Part shown: positions 15,325 to 23,974 of the stretch, in pieces | Layout: every line of letters begins with the position of its first letter | How positions within the stretch are numbered: the first letter of the stretch is position 1 | Assembly (NCBI GenBank): GCA_964515555.1 | Contig: CAZEVY010000030.1 | Coordinates: 1 to 49,154 of the forward strand | DNA length: 49,154 nucleotides | Direction of reading: 5' to 3' | DNA from: CAZEVY01 sp964515555 | GTDB taxonomy: Bacteria; Acidobacteriota; Terriglobia; Bryobacterales; Bryobacteraceae | The notes under the pieces: generated by a model | What the model saw: the letters and a program-made list of their open reading frames with translations, nothing else | Told to the model about the DNA's origin: nothing | Database searches by the model: none | Made by a program: the position numbers and the translations under genes

Positions 15325-15893
15325 TGGCCGGCATGGACGCGCTGCGCCTCTACCTGCTGCTCGGTCTGGTGGCGCACAAGCTGCTCTGGGAGGCCATGAA
15401 ACGCGGCCGCCCGCGCGCGCCGCGCGAGACCTCGATCGGCGTGCTGGCGGCCAAGGCGGTGAAAGTCGCGATCCTCGGCGGATTGCTCGCGCAGACCTTC
15501 CTTCCGGATATACTTCCGATCTCCTCCGACGCCGGTTCGCTAAGGGCCGCCGGCGCGGTGCTGTTCACCATCGGCCTGGCGGTCGCCGTGAGCGCGCGTC
15601 TCGCACTGGGCGACAGTTGGACCGACCTGGAGTCGAGCGAAGTGCGCAAATCCCACGGCGTCGTCGACCGCGGCCTGTACCGCTACGTCCGCCACCCGAT
15701 TTATTCGGGCGATTTGCTCCTGCTGTGCGGTTTCGAGCTGGCGCTGAACTCGTGGCTGGTCGCCGGAGTCGCCGTGATGACGCCCTACGTGGTGGTCCGC
15801 GCCATCGGCGAGGAGCGCATGCTGGCCGACGCGCTTCCCGGCTACGATGATTACTGCCGGAGGACAAAGCGATTCATCCCGTTCTTGTTTTGA
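15324..15893 (+). CDS. Isoprenylcysteine carboxyl methyltransferase (ICMT)-like membrane protein
   Basis: A 189-residue protein with four or five membrane helices. The C-terminal catalytic signature is present: KSHGVVDRGLYRYVRHPIYS, then a helix, then VRAIGEERMLADALPGYDDY, the RHPxY and EER...Y motifs of the ICMT/PEMT-like family. Members methylate lipids or carboxyl groups with SAM; in bacteria the substrate is usually unknown. The start was set at ATG 15324 in the TGATG overlap with the glycosyltransferase stop; open frame further upstream is a shadow of that gene. The stop TGA overlaps the TTG start of the following gene. The glycosyltransferase neighbour suggests a lipid or envelope modification step, but this is inference. 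Confidence 0.88.
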   Translation: MAGMDALRLYLLLGLVAHKLLWEAMKRGRPRAPRETSIGVLAAKAVKVAILGGLLAQTFLPDILPISSDAGSLRAAGAVLFTIGLAVAVSARLALGDSWTDLESSEVRKSHGVVDRGLYRYVRHPIYSGDLLLLCGFELALNSWLVAGVAVMTPYVVVRAIGEERMLADALPGYDDYCRRTKRFIPFLF

Positions 15894-17332
15894 CCCTGCT
15901 GGCCGCGCACCCGATCGAGGTCCACGTGATGGACGAGAACGGCCGCCCGGCCGCCGCCCGCCTGCGCCTGCGCGACACGGCCGGCAAATGGCGCGCGGTC
16001 GAGGTGGACGGCGCGAAGGCTCAGGCCGCACATCCGCGATTCCCGGAGCTCGGCGTCGTCCTCCCGCGCAGCCTGCGAATCGCCCTGCCGGACGGGAAGT
16101 GGACCCTGGTGGTCGACCGTGGCGCGGAGTACCGCGTCGAGGAGACGGCCGTCGAGGCGGGCCGTACGCCGCGCGTCGAGGTCAGGCTGCGCCGCTGGAT
16201 CGACGCCGCCGCGCGCGGCTGGTGGCCGGGCGACCTGCACGTGCATCGCGCGCCGGACGAGATGCCCGGTCTCCTCGAAGCCGCCGATATCTGGTTCGCG
16301 CCGGCCATCACCCGGTGGCGCGAGTTTTCCAACGTCGACCGCTGGGACGCGCCCTTGCTGCGCCACGCCGGCCGACGCGCTTACTCCATCGATAACTCCG
16401 AGGACGAGCGGCCCTGGGGCGCGGCGCTCTTCTTTCATCACAAGACGCCGATTGCGCTCTACCCGGCGAAGTTCGAGAATCCGCCGCCTACTGCAGTCTG
16501 GCGCGAGGCGCGCGACCGCGGCGCCTACATCGACCAGGAAAAGATCATCTGGTGGGCCGCGCCCGTGATCGCCGCCCTGGTTCCGCCGGACTCCATCGGC
16601 CTGCTGAACAACCACTTCCAGGAAGAGACGCTGATGGCGAACGAAGCCTGGGGCCGCCCGCGCGACCAGGCGAATTATCCCGGCGACGACGGCTTCGCGC
16701 GCTACGTCCTCGATCTCTACTACACGTGGCTCTCGAGCGGCTACCGCATCGCCGCCTCGGCGGGATCGGCCAACGGAGTGTTGCGCAGCCCGCTCGGCCA
16801 GAACCGCTCTTACGTGTATCTCGGCCGGGACTTTTCGGCGGACGCGTGGCTCGCGGGCCAGAAGGCCGGACGCAACTTCGTCACGAACGGCCCGATGCTG
16901 TTCGTCGACGTCGACGGCCGACGTCCCGGCGCCGTTCTCCCGGGGTCCGCCCGTCGCGTCGAAGTACGCATCCAAGCCCTCAGCAGGGCCGCGCTCGATC
17001 GCGTCGAAATCGTGGTGGACAGCCGCGTCGCCGAGACGATTCCCGTCCCGCGCGCCAACAACCTCCGGGCTTCGCTCCGCGTCGCCGTGACCGAGGGGTC
17101 GTGGCTGGCCGTGCGCTGCTTCGAGAAGGCCGAGGCAACGGTGCGATTCGCGCACACCGGCGCGTTCTACGTCGGCGAGACTCCGAAGCGCGACCCGGAG
17201 GCGTTGCGATTCCTCCGCCAGTGGGTCGACGAGTACATTCGGCGCGTCGAGGCGCTGCCCGAGGCCGCCATGCCGGCGTCGCAGAAAGCAGCTTGGATCG
17301 AGGAGTGCCGGCGGGCGCGGGAGCGGTATTAG
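15890..17332 (+). CDS. CehA/McbA-like metallohydrolase (PHP-type) domain protein
   Basis: A 480-residue protein. The N-terminal part (about 1-105) is a carboxypeptidase-regulatory or Ig-like beta domain. At 111-120 WWPGDLHVHR gives the HxH metal site typical of CehA/McbA-type PHP hydrolases. Further candidate ligands are IGLLNNHFQEETLMANEAWG and SSGYRIAASAGSANGV, and the C-terminus has GRNFVTNGPMLFVDVDG, common in this group, followed by a beta domain. Family members hydrolyse phosphodiester or carbamate-type substrates, or have no known activity. The predicted start is TTG 15890 within TTGA, overlapping the previous stop, so translation is probably coupled. No clear signal peptide is seen beyond a short hydrophobic start (TLLAAHPIEVHV). 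Confidence 0.8.
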   Translation: MTLLAAHPIEVHVMDENGRPAAARLRLRDTAGKWRAVEVDGAKAQAAHPRFPELGVVLPRSLRIALPDGKWTLVVDRGAEYRVEETAVEAGRTPRVEVRLRRWIDAAARGWWPGDLHVHRAPDEMPGLLEAADIWFAPAITRWREFSNVDRWDAPLLRHAGRRAYSIDNSEDERPWGAALFFHHKTPIALYPAKFENPPPTAVWREARDRGAYIDQEKIIWWAAPVIAALVPPDSIGLLNNHFQEETLMANEAWGRPRDQANYPGDDGFARYVLDLYYTWLSSGYRIAASAGSANGVLRSPLGQNRSYVYLGRDFSADAWLAGQKAGRNFVTNGPMLFVDVDGRRPGAVLPGSARRVEVRIQALSRAALDRVEIVVDSRVAETIPVPRANNLRASLRVAVTEGSWLAVRCFEKAEATVRFAHTGAFYVGETPKRDPEALRFLRQWVDEYIRRVEALPEAAMPASQKAAWIEECRRARERY

Positions 17333-17339
17333 GCCGCCC

Positions 17340-18683
17340 TCAATTCCTCCGCACGTCCTCGCGCCAGCGATGAATCATCCCGGTCAACTCGTCGACCACG
17401 CCCGGATTCGCCCGCCGCAAGTTCCGCGACTCGCCGGGGTCGGCCTCCAGATCCGAGAGAAACACCGCGTCCTCGCCTTCCAGCGGCTTGCGTGCGTCGA
17501 TCGACCGGTCCCACGGCACGCCGTTCAGCACCAGCTTCCACTTGCCGCGTCGCGCCGCCAGCTGCCCGCCCTGGTCCCAGAAAATCGCCTCGTGCGGCGA
17601 CCGCCCCGCGCCTCGCGCGACACCGAGAATGTCCCGTCCGTCGACCGCATATCCGGCCGGCAACCGCGCCCCCGCCGCCGCCAGCGCCGTCGGCAGAATA
17701 TCCATCGTCATGACGATCTCGTCCGACACGCGCCCTGAGGGAATCACCCCCGGCCACGACATGATGCCGGGCACGTGCATCCCGCCGTCGAAGAGGCTGA
17801 ACTTGAAGCCGCGATAGGGCGAGTTGTCGCCCGCAGTCGCCGGCTGGTCGTTCAGCCCGGCGCGCGCCTCGGTGGTGGCGCCGTTGTCGGCGATGTAGAA
17901 GATCAGCGTGTTTTCGAGAAGATTGTTCCGCCGCAGCGTCTTGCGAATCTCGCCGACTCCGTCGTCGAGCGCCGCCAGCATCGCCGCGTACATCCGCCGT
18001 TCCTGCCCGAGTCCCGGAAATCGTGCGACGTACTTCTCCGGCGCGTGCATCGGATAGTGCGGCGCGTTGAAGGCGGCGTAAAGGAAGAACGGCCGCTCGC
18101 GGTTCCTTTCGATGAAGCCCCGCGACTCGGCCGCGATGCGCTCGGTGAGATACTGGCCGTCCTCGAAAATCTCGGTGCGATTGCGCCACAGGTCGTGGAA
18201 GTTGACGCGCTTGGGCTCGCCCCAGTAGTAGCGGTGCGAGTAGAAATCGACCACGCCGATATGGAAGCCGTAGAAGTAGTCGAAGCCGTGCGCGTTGGGA
18301 CACGACTCGGCGTTGGGTCCCAGGTGCCACTTGCCCGTGAGCGCCGTGGCGTAGCCCGATTCCTTGAGCAGCGACGCGATGGTGCGCTGTGACGGCGGCA
18401 GGCTCGGCCCGTTCGTCGGCACCTGCGCGCGGACCGGGTAGCGTCCCGTCATCAGCGCCGCGCGCGACGGCGCACAGACCGGCGCATTCGAGTACCAGTT
18501 GCTGAAGCGCGTCCCCGACGCCGCCAGCGCGTCGATGTGCGGCGTCTTCAGGTCGCGGGCGCCGAGACACCCTAGATCGCGCGAGCCCTGGTCGTCGGAG
18601 AGAATGACGACGATGTTGGGACGGCGCGCCTGCGCCGGGAGCGCGGCGGCCGAGGCGGCAGCCAGAAGCTGTCGTCGTGTCAT
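17340..18683 (-). CDS. Sulfatase (arylsulfatase family), exported
   Basis: A 447-residue protein with a short Tat-like signal (MTRRQLLAAASAAALPAQA). RPNIVVILSDDQGSRDLGC supplies metal-ligand aspartates (D30, D31), and VCAPSRAALMTGRYP contains C70-A-P-S-R74, the CxPSR site whose cysteine is converted to formylglycine. TGKWHLG and YIADNGATTEARAG hold further active-site residues. It would hydrolyse sulfate esters, probably of polysaccharides, in the periplasm. It follows the M20 amidohydrolase gene after 4 bp on the same strand, with a GGAGTGAT Shine-Dalgarno-like sequence before ATG, so the two form an operon. No sulfatase-maturating enzyme gene is in the window. Confidence 0.93.
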   Translation of the reverse strand: MTRRQLLAAASAAALPAQARRPNIVVILSDDQGSRDLGCLGARDLKTPHIDALAASGTRFSNWYSNAPVCAPSRAALMTGRYPVRAQVPTNGPSLPPSQRTIASLLKESGYATALTGKWHLGPNAESCPNAHGFDYFYGFHIGVVDFYSHRYYWGEPKRVNFHDLWRNRTEIFEDGQYLTERIAAESRGFIERNRERPFFLYAAFNAPHYPMHAPEKYVARFPGLGQERRMYAAMLAALDDGVGEIRKTLRRNNLLENTLIFYIADNGATTEARAGLNDQPATAGDNSPYRGFKFSLFDGGMHVPGIMSWPGVIPSGRVSDEIVMTMDILPTALAAAGARLPAGYAVDGRDILGVARGAGRSPHEAIFWDQGGQLAARRGKWKLVLNGVPWDRSIDARKPLEGEDAVFLSDLEADPGESRNLRRANPGVVDELTGMIHRWREDVRRN

Positions 18684-18687
18684 GCGA

Positions 18688-20112
18688 TCACTCCTTCGGC
18701 AGTGGCACAGGGTTGTCGCCGATATAGCCGCGATAGGCCACCGCGCCCTTCTTTTTGACGAACTCCGCGGCGATCCGCTGGCGCGCCGCGGCGTCCTCGA
18801 ACAAATCCACCGCCGACGCCGCGAGAGTCTTCGCCGCCAGCATCATGCCCTTGTGGCCGATCGACATGCCGCCGCAGGCGACCACCGGCCAGGCGTGCCA
18901 GGGCGCGTCGGCCGGCGCCGTCGTCACCGAAAAATGCAGCGTCGGCGCCACCCAGCTCACGTCGCCGACGTCGCTCGATCCGCCGGGCGGATCGGGCCGC
19001 GTCTCTTCGAGCGGCAGGATCGTGCCGTTGAGCCCCGATTCGGCGACGCCGGTTGCGCGCTGAATCGCGCGCGCGAAACTCTGCTCCTCGGGCGTATACG
19101 CGATCGGTCCGATCCACCGCAGGTTCGCGTCCAGCAGCTTCGCGCCTTCGGCGAGCACCATGCGCTCCCAGCATCCCGTCTGAATTGTGAACTTCGCGTC
19201 GACTCCCGCGATCTTCCCGGCGCCGTCGGCGATCTCGCGAAGCCGCGCCAGCACCACCTCGACGCCCGTCCGCGTCGAGTCGCGCGCCCACCCCCAAACG
19301 CGCGCGAAGTCCGGCACGACGTTGGGGACGTCGCCGCCGCGCTGCAACGTATAGTGCAGACGCACGCTCGGGCGCACGTGCTCGCGCAGCAGGTTCACGC
19401 CGTGCGTGAAGGCCTCCATCCCGTCGACCGCCGACCGCCCGTTCCACGGATCGAGCGCCGCGTGCGCCGTCTTGCCGCGGAACTCGACGGCGTAGTCGAC
19501 CAGCGCCTGCGTGCTCTGCATGTCGGCCTTGGTCTTGCTGTCGGGGTGCCACGCCAGCGCGAAGTCGACGTCGCGGAAGAGTCCCGCGCGGATCACGAAG
19601 TTTTTGCCGTAGACGGATTCCTCGGCGGGCGTGCCGTAGAGCCTCAACGTGCCCTGGAGCTGTCCCGCGGCGATAAGATCCTTCACCGCGACCGCAGCGG
19701 CCATCGACGCCGTGCCGAACAGGTTGTGCCCGCACCCGTGCCCGGCGGCCCCGGCTTCGAGCGCTTCTCGTGTGGTCGTGGCCTTCTGCGAGATGCCGGG
19801 CAGCGCGTCGAACTCGGCGAGAATCGCGATGACCGGCTTGCCCTGGCCGTATGTCGCGACGAAGGCGGTCGGCATTCCCGCGACCCCGCGCTCCACCCGG
19901 AAGCCGGCGCGCTCGGCGGCGTCGGCGAGGGCCTTGGAGGATCGCGTTTCGCGCAGCGCGGTCTCGGCGTATCGCCAGATCTCGTCGCTGAGGCGGGTCA
20001 ACTCGGCTCGCCGCGACTCGATGGATTCCACGGCGCGCGACTTCTTCCCCGTGTCGGCGGCGGGAAGCGCGCAGACGACAAACAGGGCGACGGTGAGGCG
20101 AGTGGCGGTCAT
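18688..20112 (-). CDS. M20 family amidohydrolase (AbgB-like), exported
   Basis: A 474-residue protein with a signal peptide (MTATRLTVALFVVCALPAADT). SRRAELTRLSDEIWRYAETALRE and AAGHGCGHNLFGTASMAAA are typical of the aminobenzoyl-glutamate utilisation protein B / amidohydrolase branch of M20; the latter carries a metal-binding Cys/His set. Further sites are GTPAEESVYGKN (Glu pair) and FALAWHPD. The lid domain (DYAVEFRGKTAHAALDPWNG) and VGDVSWVAPTLHF near the end complete the fold. It would cleave amide bonds of N-acyl amino-acid-type compounds. The start was set at ATG 20112, since the longer frame upstream lacks a signal and overlaps the divergent gene. Minus-strand TACAAT lies 12 nt upstream. 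Confidence 0.92.
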   Translation of the reverse strand: MTATRLTVALFVVCALPAADTGKKSRAVESIESRRAELTRLSDEIWRYAETALRETRSSKALADAAERAGFRVERGVAGMPTAFVATYGQGKPVIAILAEFDALPGISQKATTTREALEAGAAGHGCGHNLFGTASMAAAVAVKDLIAAGQLQGTLRLYGTPAEESVYGKNFVIRAGLFRDVDFALAWHPDSKTKADMQSTQALVDYAVEFRGKTAHAALDPWNGRSAVDGMEAFTHGVNLLREHVRPSVRLHYTLQRGGDVPNVVPDFARVWGWARDSTRTGVEVVLARLREIADGAGKIAGVDAKFTIQTGCWERMVLAEGAKLLDANLRWIGPIAYTPEEQSFARAIQRATGVAESGLNGTILPLEETRPDPPGGSSDVGDVSWVAPTLHFSVTTAPADAPWHAWPVVACGGMSIGHKGMMLAAKTLAASAVDLFEDAAARQRIAAEFVKKKGAVAYRGYIGDNPVPLPKE

Positions 20113-20124
20113 ATCGATGCTGTA

Positions 20125-20162
20125 ATTGTATTCGAGCCGGAGGGCGGTCGATTCAGTAGACT
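20125..20162. promoter_or_regulatory. Divergent -10 elements between the amidohydrolase and TIGR03437-like genes
   Basis: Within the 60-bp gap, minus-strand TACAAT (20130-20125) lies 12 nt from ATG 20112, and plus-strand TAGACT (20157-20162) lies 10 nt from ATG 20173. Neither has a convincing -35. Both predict leaders of about 4-6 nt. Confidence 0.4.
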
Positions 20163-20172
20163 GGAGACGAGC

Positions 20173-22659
20173 ATGAGGACTGGCCCCTCGCGGTGGTTCG
20201 CTCTCGGTGCTTTCTGCCTTGCACTTGCTTCCCGCGTCGGCGCGCAGCCCTCGATTACCTTCGTCGCCAACAACGCCTCCGACCGCAGGGGCTTTTCGCC
20301 GGGCGCCCTCGTCAACATTTTCGGACAGAACTTCGGCACGGGAAGCACCGCCGGCCTGACGGTAACCGCCGGCGGCCGTGCCTGTCACGTGCTCTCCAAC
20401 AATGGACCCATCAACGCGCAGCTCCCGGTCGACCTCCCCGTGGGACAGGCCAACCTCGTCGTCGAGCGGCAGGGCCAGGCCTCGGCTCCTTTCCCGATCC
20501 GAATCGACGCCGTCTCGCCGGCGATCTTCACGTTCGGCTCCGGCCGCGACGGCGAGCTCGGCCGCATCCAGCGAGCGAACGGATCGCTGATCTCCGCCCA
20601 GAACGCGCCCAGTCCCGGCGAGACCGTGTCGCTCTCCGGTACCGGTTTCGGACCGGCCAATCCCGTCGTTCCCACCGGCGTCGCACCGCCGCCCAACACA
20701 CCGCTGTTGAACCCGGCGATCGTTCGCGTGGGCGGTCGAAGCGTCCCTGTACTGTTCGCAGGCCTGTCGCAGGCAATTGGAGTCAACCGGATCGTCTTTG
20801 TGCTCCCCGGAGACATCACACGCGGTTCCTACTCGCTGACGGTTGAGATCGCCGGCGCTATGAGCAATGTCGCGACCATCCCGATTACCGTTACGGGGCT
20901 GGTGGTCTCCCAGGCCGGTTTCACGTTCTCGGTGGTCCAGGGCGGCGGGACGCCGCCACCCCGATCCTTTTCGATCCTGAACGGCACGCCGGGAGCGCTC
21001 ACCTACACCGTAACGGCTACGACCTTCGGCGGAGGGCCGGGCTGGATCTCGGTGAACCCCGCATCGGCGCCGGTCGCGGCGAACGCGGCCGCGACCCTGG
21101 ACGTTCGAGTGGATCAGGCCGGACTAGCGGCCGGGGACTACTACGCCGAGCTTCGCGTCGAGGCGCCGGGCGCGCCCAACTCGCCGCAGTTCCTGTCGGT
21201 GATCTTCAACGTCGTCGCCGCCAACGTAAACCCCGGGCCGATCGTCGAACCCGCCGGACTGGTGCTGGTGGGGCTGGTCAACTCCACCAACACACCGGCG
21301 CAGTCCACGCGCATCGCCAACGTCGGCACGCAGCCGAGTCCGTTTAATGCCGCCGCATCCTCGACGGGACGCAACTTCTTTACTGTTTCCCCCGCGGCGG
21401 GGACCGTCAATCCCGGCCAGCCCGTGAACCTGGCGGTGCAGCCCGCCCTCGCCGGACTGCCCGCGGGCGTCTACCGCGGAGCGGTCACGATTCAGTTTCC
21501 CCGCGACAACACCAGCCGCGTCGTCGACGTTCTCCTGGTGGTCGTGGCCCAGTTGCCGGCTGCCGCCGGCGGCGCGGCTCCGCTCCTTTCGACGGCGCCA
21601 TCCGCCGGCGGGTGCGCACCGACACGGCTCCTCCCCGTGCTCGCCACCCTCGGCGCAAGCTTCGCCGCGACCCTCGCGTGGCCGGCGCCGATCGAAGTCG
21701 TCACCGTGGACGACTGCGGCGAGCCGATGCGCAGCGGCTCCGTGGTGGCGTCGTTCTCCAACGGAGATCCTCCGCTCTCGCTGCTCTCGCGGGACAATGG
21801 CCGATGGTCCGGCACGTGGACTCCCCGCAACCGGCGGACCCCCGATATCCGGCTGACGGTCTCCGCCGTGACGGCCGACGGCGGTGTGTCGGGAGTCGCC
21901 GAAGTTTCCGGCGCCGTCGCCAACAACGAGGGAGTCCCCACGGTGAACGCGAACGGCGTGGTGTCGGCCGCCAGTTTCTCTCCGGCGGCGGCCCCGTCGC
22001 CGGGTGAGATCGTCTCCGTCTTCGGCGCCCGGCTGGCCGATGGCGTCGTGGTCGCCGAATCGCTTCCTTTGCCGCAGCGTCTGGGCGACACTGTGGTGCT
22101 GCTCGGCGGCCGCGTCCTGCCACTCGTGTTTGTCAGCGACGGGCAGGTGAACGCGGTCGTACCGTTTGACATTCCACCGGGGACCGCGCATCAGTTGGTC
22201 GTGCGAAAGGGTAGTCGCGTTTCCGTCCCCGAGGCGGTAGCGGTTCAGCCGGCCGAGCCCGCCGTATTCACGATCGACCTCATGGGCCGCGGGCAAGGGC
22301 ACGCCTACGTGATTCCCACGCCGACCGAGCAAGTGCTCGCCGACCGCGCCAACCCCGCCAAGGCCGGTGACGCGATGGTGCTCTACTGCACCGGACTCGG
22401 CGCTGTGATTCCGCCGGCCGTCGCCGGCACTCCCACCCCTTCCGACGCCTTGCGAAGAACGACCGCGGAGGTGGCCGTCACCATCGGCGGCGTGACGGCG
22501 CAAGTCGCCTTCGCTGGGCTTACGCCGGGATTCACGGGACTGTATCAAGTGAATGTGACTGTTCCGGCTGGAGTGGAACCGGGCGACCAGGTGCCGGTTG
22601 TGGTAACCATCGGCGGGATCTCCAGCCCGCCCGTTCAGATCGCGGTGCGCCGACCCTGA
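20173..22659 (+). CDS. Secreted multidomain beta protein with Solibacter-type (TIGR03437-like) modules
   Basis: An 828-residue protein with a signal peptide (WFALGAFCLALASRVGA). An N-terminal module (about 25-240) reads SPGALVNIFGQNFGTGS, GPINAQLPVDLPVGQANLVV, VSPAIFTFGSG and TVSLSGTGFGPANP. Two BACON-like beta domains follow (about 240-460: PGWISVNPASAPV, LAAGDYYAELRVEAPG, LPAGVYRGAVTIQ), then a linker domain. A second C-terminal module (about 595-828) reads SPGEIVSVFGARLADG, SDGQVNAVVPFDIPPGT, EPAVFTI, AMVLYCTGLGAVIPP and TGLYQVNVTVPAGVEPG. The latter matches the Solibacter uncharacterised C-terminal domain. These proteins are abundant in Solibacter-type genomes, presumably at the cell surface, with no known function. 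Start ATG 20173 was chosen for its signal peptide and its TAGACT 10 nt upstream; the open frame before it is antisense to the amidohydrolase gene. Confidence 0.9.
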   Translation: MRTGPSRWFALGAFCLALASRVGAQPSITFVANNASDRRGFSPGALVNIFGQNFGTGSTAGLTVTAGGRACHVLSNNGPINAQLPVDLPVGQANLVVERQGQASAPFPIRIDAVSPAIFTFGSGRDGELGRIQRANGSLISAQNAPSPGETVSLSGTGFGPANPVVPTGVAPPPNTPLLNPAIVRVGGRSVPVLFAGLSQAIGVNRIVFVLPGDITRGSYSLTVEIAGAMSNVATIPITVTGLVVSQAGFTFSVVQGGGTPPPRSFSILNGTPGALTYTVTATTFGGGPGWISVNPASAPVAANAAATLDVRVDQAGLAAGDYYAELRVEAPGAPNSPQFLSVIFNVVAANVNPGPIVEPAGLVLVGLVNSTNTPAQSTRIANVGTQPSPFNAAASSTGRNFFTVSPAAGTVNPGQPVNLAVQPALAGLPAGVYRGAVTIQFPRDNTSRVVDVLLVVVAQLPAAAGGAAPLLSTAPSAGGCAPTRLLPVLATLGASFAATLAWPAPIEVVTVDDCGEPMRSGSVVASFSNGDPPLSLLSRDNGRWSGTWTPRNRRTPDIRLTVSAVTADGGVSGVAEVSGAVANNEGVPTVNANGVVSAASFSPAAAPSPGEIVSVFGARLADGVVVAESLPLPQRLGDTVVLLGGRVLPLVFVSDGQVNAVVPFDIPPGTAHQLVVRKGSRVSVPEAVAVQPAEPAVFTIDLMGRGQGHAYVIPTPTEQVLADRANPAKAGDAMVLYCTGLGAVIPPAVAGTPTPSDALRRTTAEVAVTIGGVTAQVAFAGLTPGFTGLYQVNVTVPAGVEPGDQVPVVVTIGGISSPPVQIAVRRP

Positions 22660-22687
22660 TTTCGCAGCGGGCGCCGCCGCGACCGGC

Positions 22688-23938
22688 CTATTTCCTGGCG
22701 CCCTTGGCGTGACGCGGCAGCAGCCCGATCGCCACCGCCCCGGCGAACGCCAGGCCGAATACCGCCAGCATCGCCGTCACGTAGTCGCCGCCGAGATAAT
22801 CGCGCAGGCGCGCCACCAGATTCGGCACCCAGAACTGCGCGATGGTATCCGTCGGCAGAATCGCCGACATCGCCCGCGGCAGCGTCGACAGGCCGAACTG
22901 GTCCGCCGCCATCAGCGGAATCAGCATGTAGTCGGCGCCCATCGCGAAGCCGAAGATCAGCGCGAACAGGTAGACCGCGCCGGTCGACTCCGGCTTCACC
23001 AGGAACAGCGTCGGAATGGCGACCGCCACCACGACATACGTCACCAGCATCACGTATTTCCGCGGGAGCTTGTCGGCCAGGTATCCGGCCAGCAGCCGCC
23101 CGGCGATACTCGACCACAGGACCCAGAAACTGGCCGTACTCCAGATTGCGTCGCGCGCCGCTTGGTCAGTGAAGCCCTGCGCCTGGAAGACGAACTTCAT
23201 GTGGAAGTTCACCGCGGCGATGGAACCGATCGAGGCGGCGCTGCCGACCAGCAGCAGCCAGAACGGCGCCAGCTCCAGCAGTTGGCGGAATGTGCTCGGC
23301 GCGGCCGCGGCGACCGGTACGGCGGCGGCAGTGGCAACGGCCGGCTCCGCCTTCCCGTCCGGGAACTGGCCGACATCGGCGGGCCTGTCCTTCAGCACGA
23401 ACAGCGCGATCGGCCAGGCCGCGAGCAGCAGGAATCCCATGTACTGAAGCGCGTCGGTGTAGGACATCTGCTTGGCGAGATACGGTCCCAGCTTGTTGCC
23501 GATCGAGCCCACCACGGCCACGCCGACATAGGTGATCCCCATGGCGCGCCCGCGCTTTTCCTTGAACCAGTTCGAAATGATGATCTGGTGCGCGATCGGT
23601 CCCGAAAGGAAGTATCCGATCATGTACAGGCACCAGACGGCGTAGTATTCCCACTGCGCGCCGCTCAATCGCGCGAACCACTGGAAGGCCACGAACGTGC
23701 AACCCGTGCCGACGATGATCAGCTTGCGCGGGCTGACGCGCGGCACGATGATGGGTCCGGCCCAAATGGTGAGCAGCACGGCGACCGGCGCGCCCAGCGT
23801 GATGAAACTGATCGACCATCCATGGTCCTTCTGGAAGTAGTCGAAGAAGAAGGCGATGTTGTAGTAAGGGAACCCGGTCGAGATGCCGAACGTGAGAAAG
23901 CACGCGGCGACGATCCACCAGCCGTAGAATCGCTTCAT
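22688..23938 (-). CDS. MFS transporter, OFA-like
   Basis: A 416-residue protein with 12 predicted membrane helices. The start MKRFYGWWIVAACFLTFGIS and NWFKEKRGRAMGITYVGVAVVGSIG are typical of the oxalate/formate antiporter (OFA) and monocarboxylate-type MFS branch. The central loop (about 198-218) is Ala/Pro-rich, and AGRLLAGYLADKLPRK is the repeated loop motif between helices 8 and 9. It probably moves a carboxylate anion across the inner membrane. It lies 36 bp after the M20 peptidase gene on the same strand, so it may import that enzyme's substrate or export its product. The stop is convergent with the TIGR03437-like gene, 28 bp away. Confidence 0.92.
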   Translation of the reverse strand: MKRFYGWWIVAACFLTFGISTGFPYYNIAFFFDYFQKDHGWSISFITLGAPVAVLLTIWAGPIIVPRVSPRKLIIVGTGCTFVAFQWFARLSGAQWEYYAVWCLYMIGYFLSGPIAHQIIISNWFKEKRGRAMGITYVGVAVVGSIGNKLGPYLAKQMSYTDALQYMGFLLLAAWPIALFVLKDRPADVGQFPDGKAEPAVATAAAVPVAAAAPSTFRQLLELAPFWLLLVGSAASIGSIAAVNFHMKFVFQAQGFTDQAARDAIWSTASFWVLWSSIAGRLLAGYLADKLPRKYVMLVTYVVVAVAIPTLFLVKPESTGAVYLFALIFGFAMGADYMLIPLMAADQFGLSTLPRAMSAILPTDTIAQFWVPNLVARLRDYLGGDYVTAMLAVFGLAFAGAVAIGLLPRHAKGARK

Positions 23939-23974
23939 AGAGATTCTCCAGTGTATAGCAGGAACCGGGCGCCG

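Noticed and set aside
18499..20172. N-terminal extension of the TIGR03437-like frame to 18499
   Set aside because: It is antisense to the M20 amidohydrolase and sulfatase genes and lacks a signal peptide; ATG 20173 opens a proper one.
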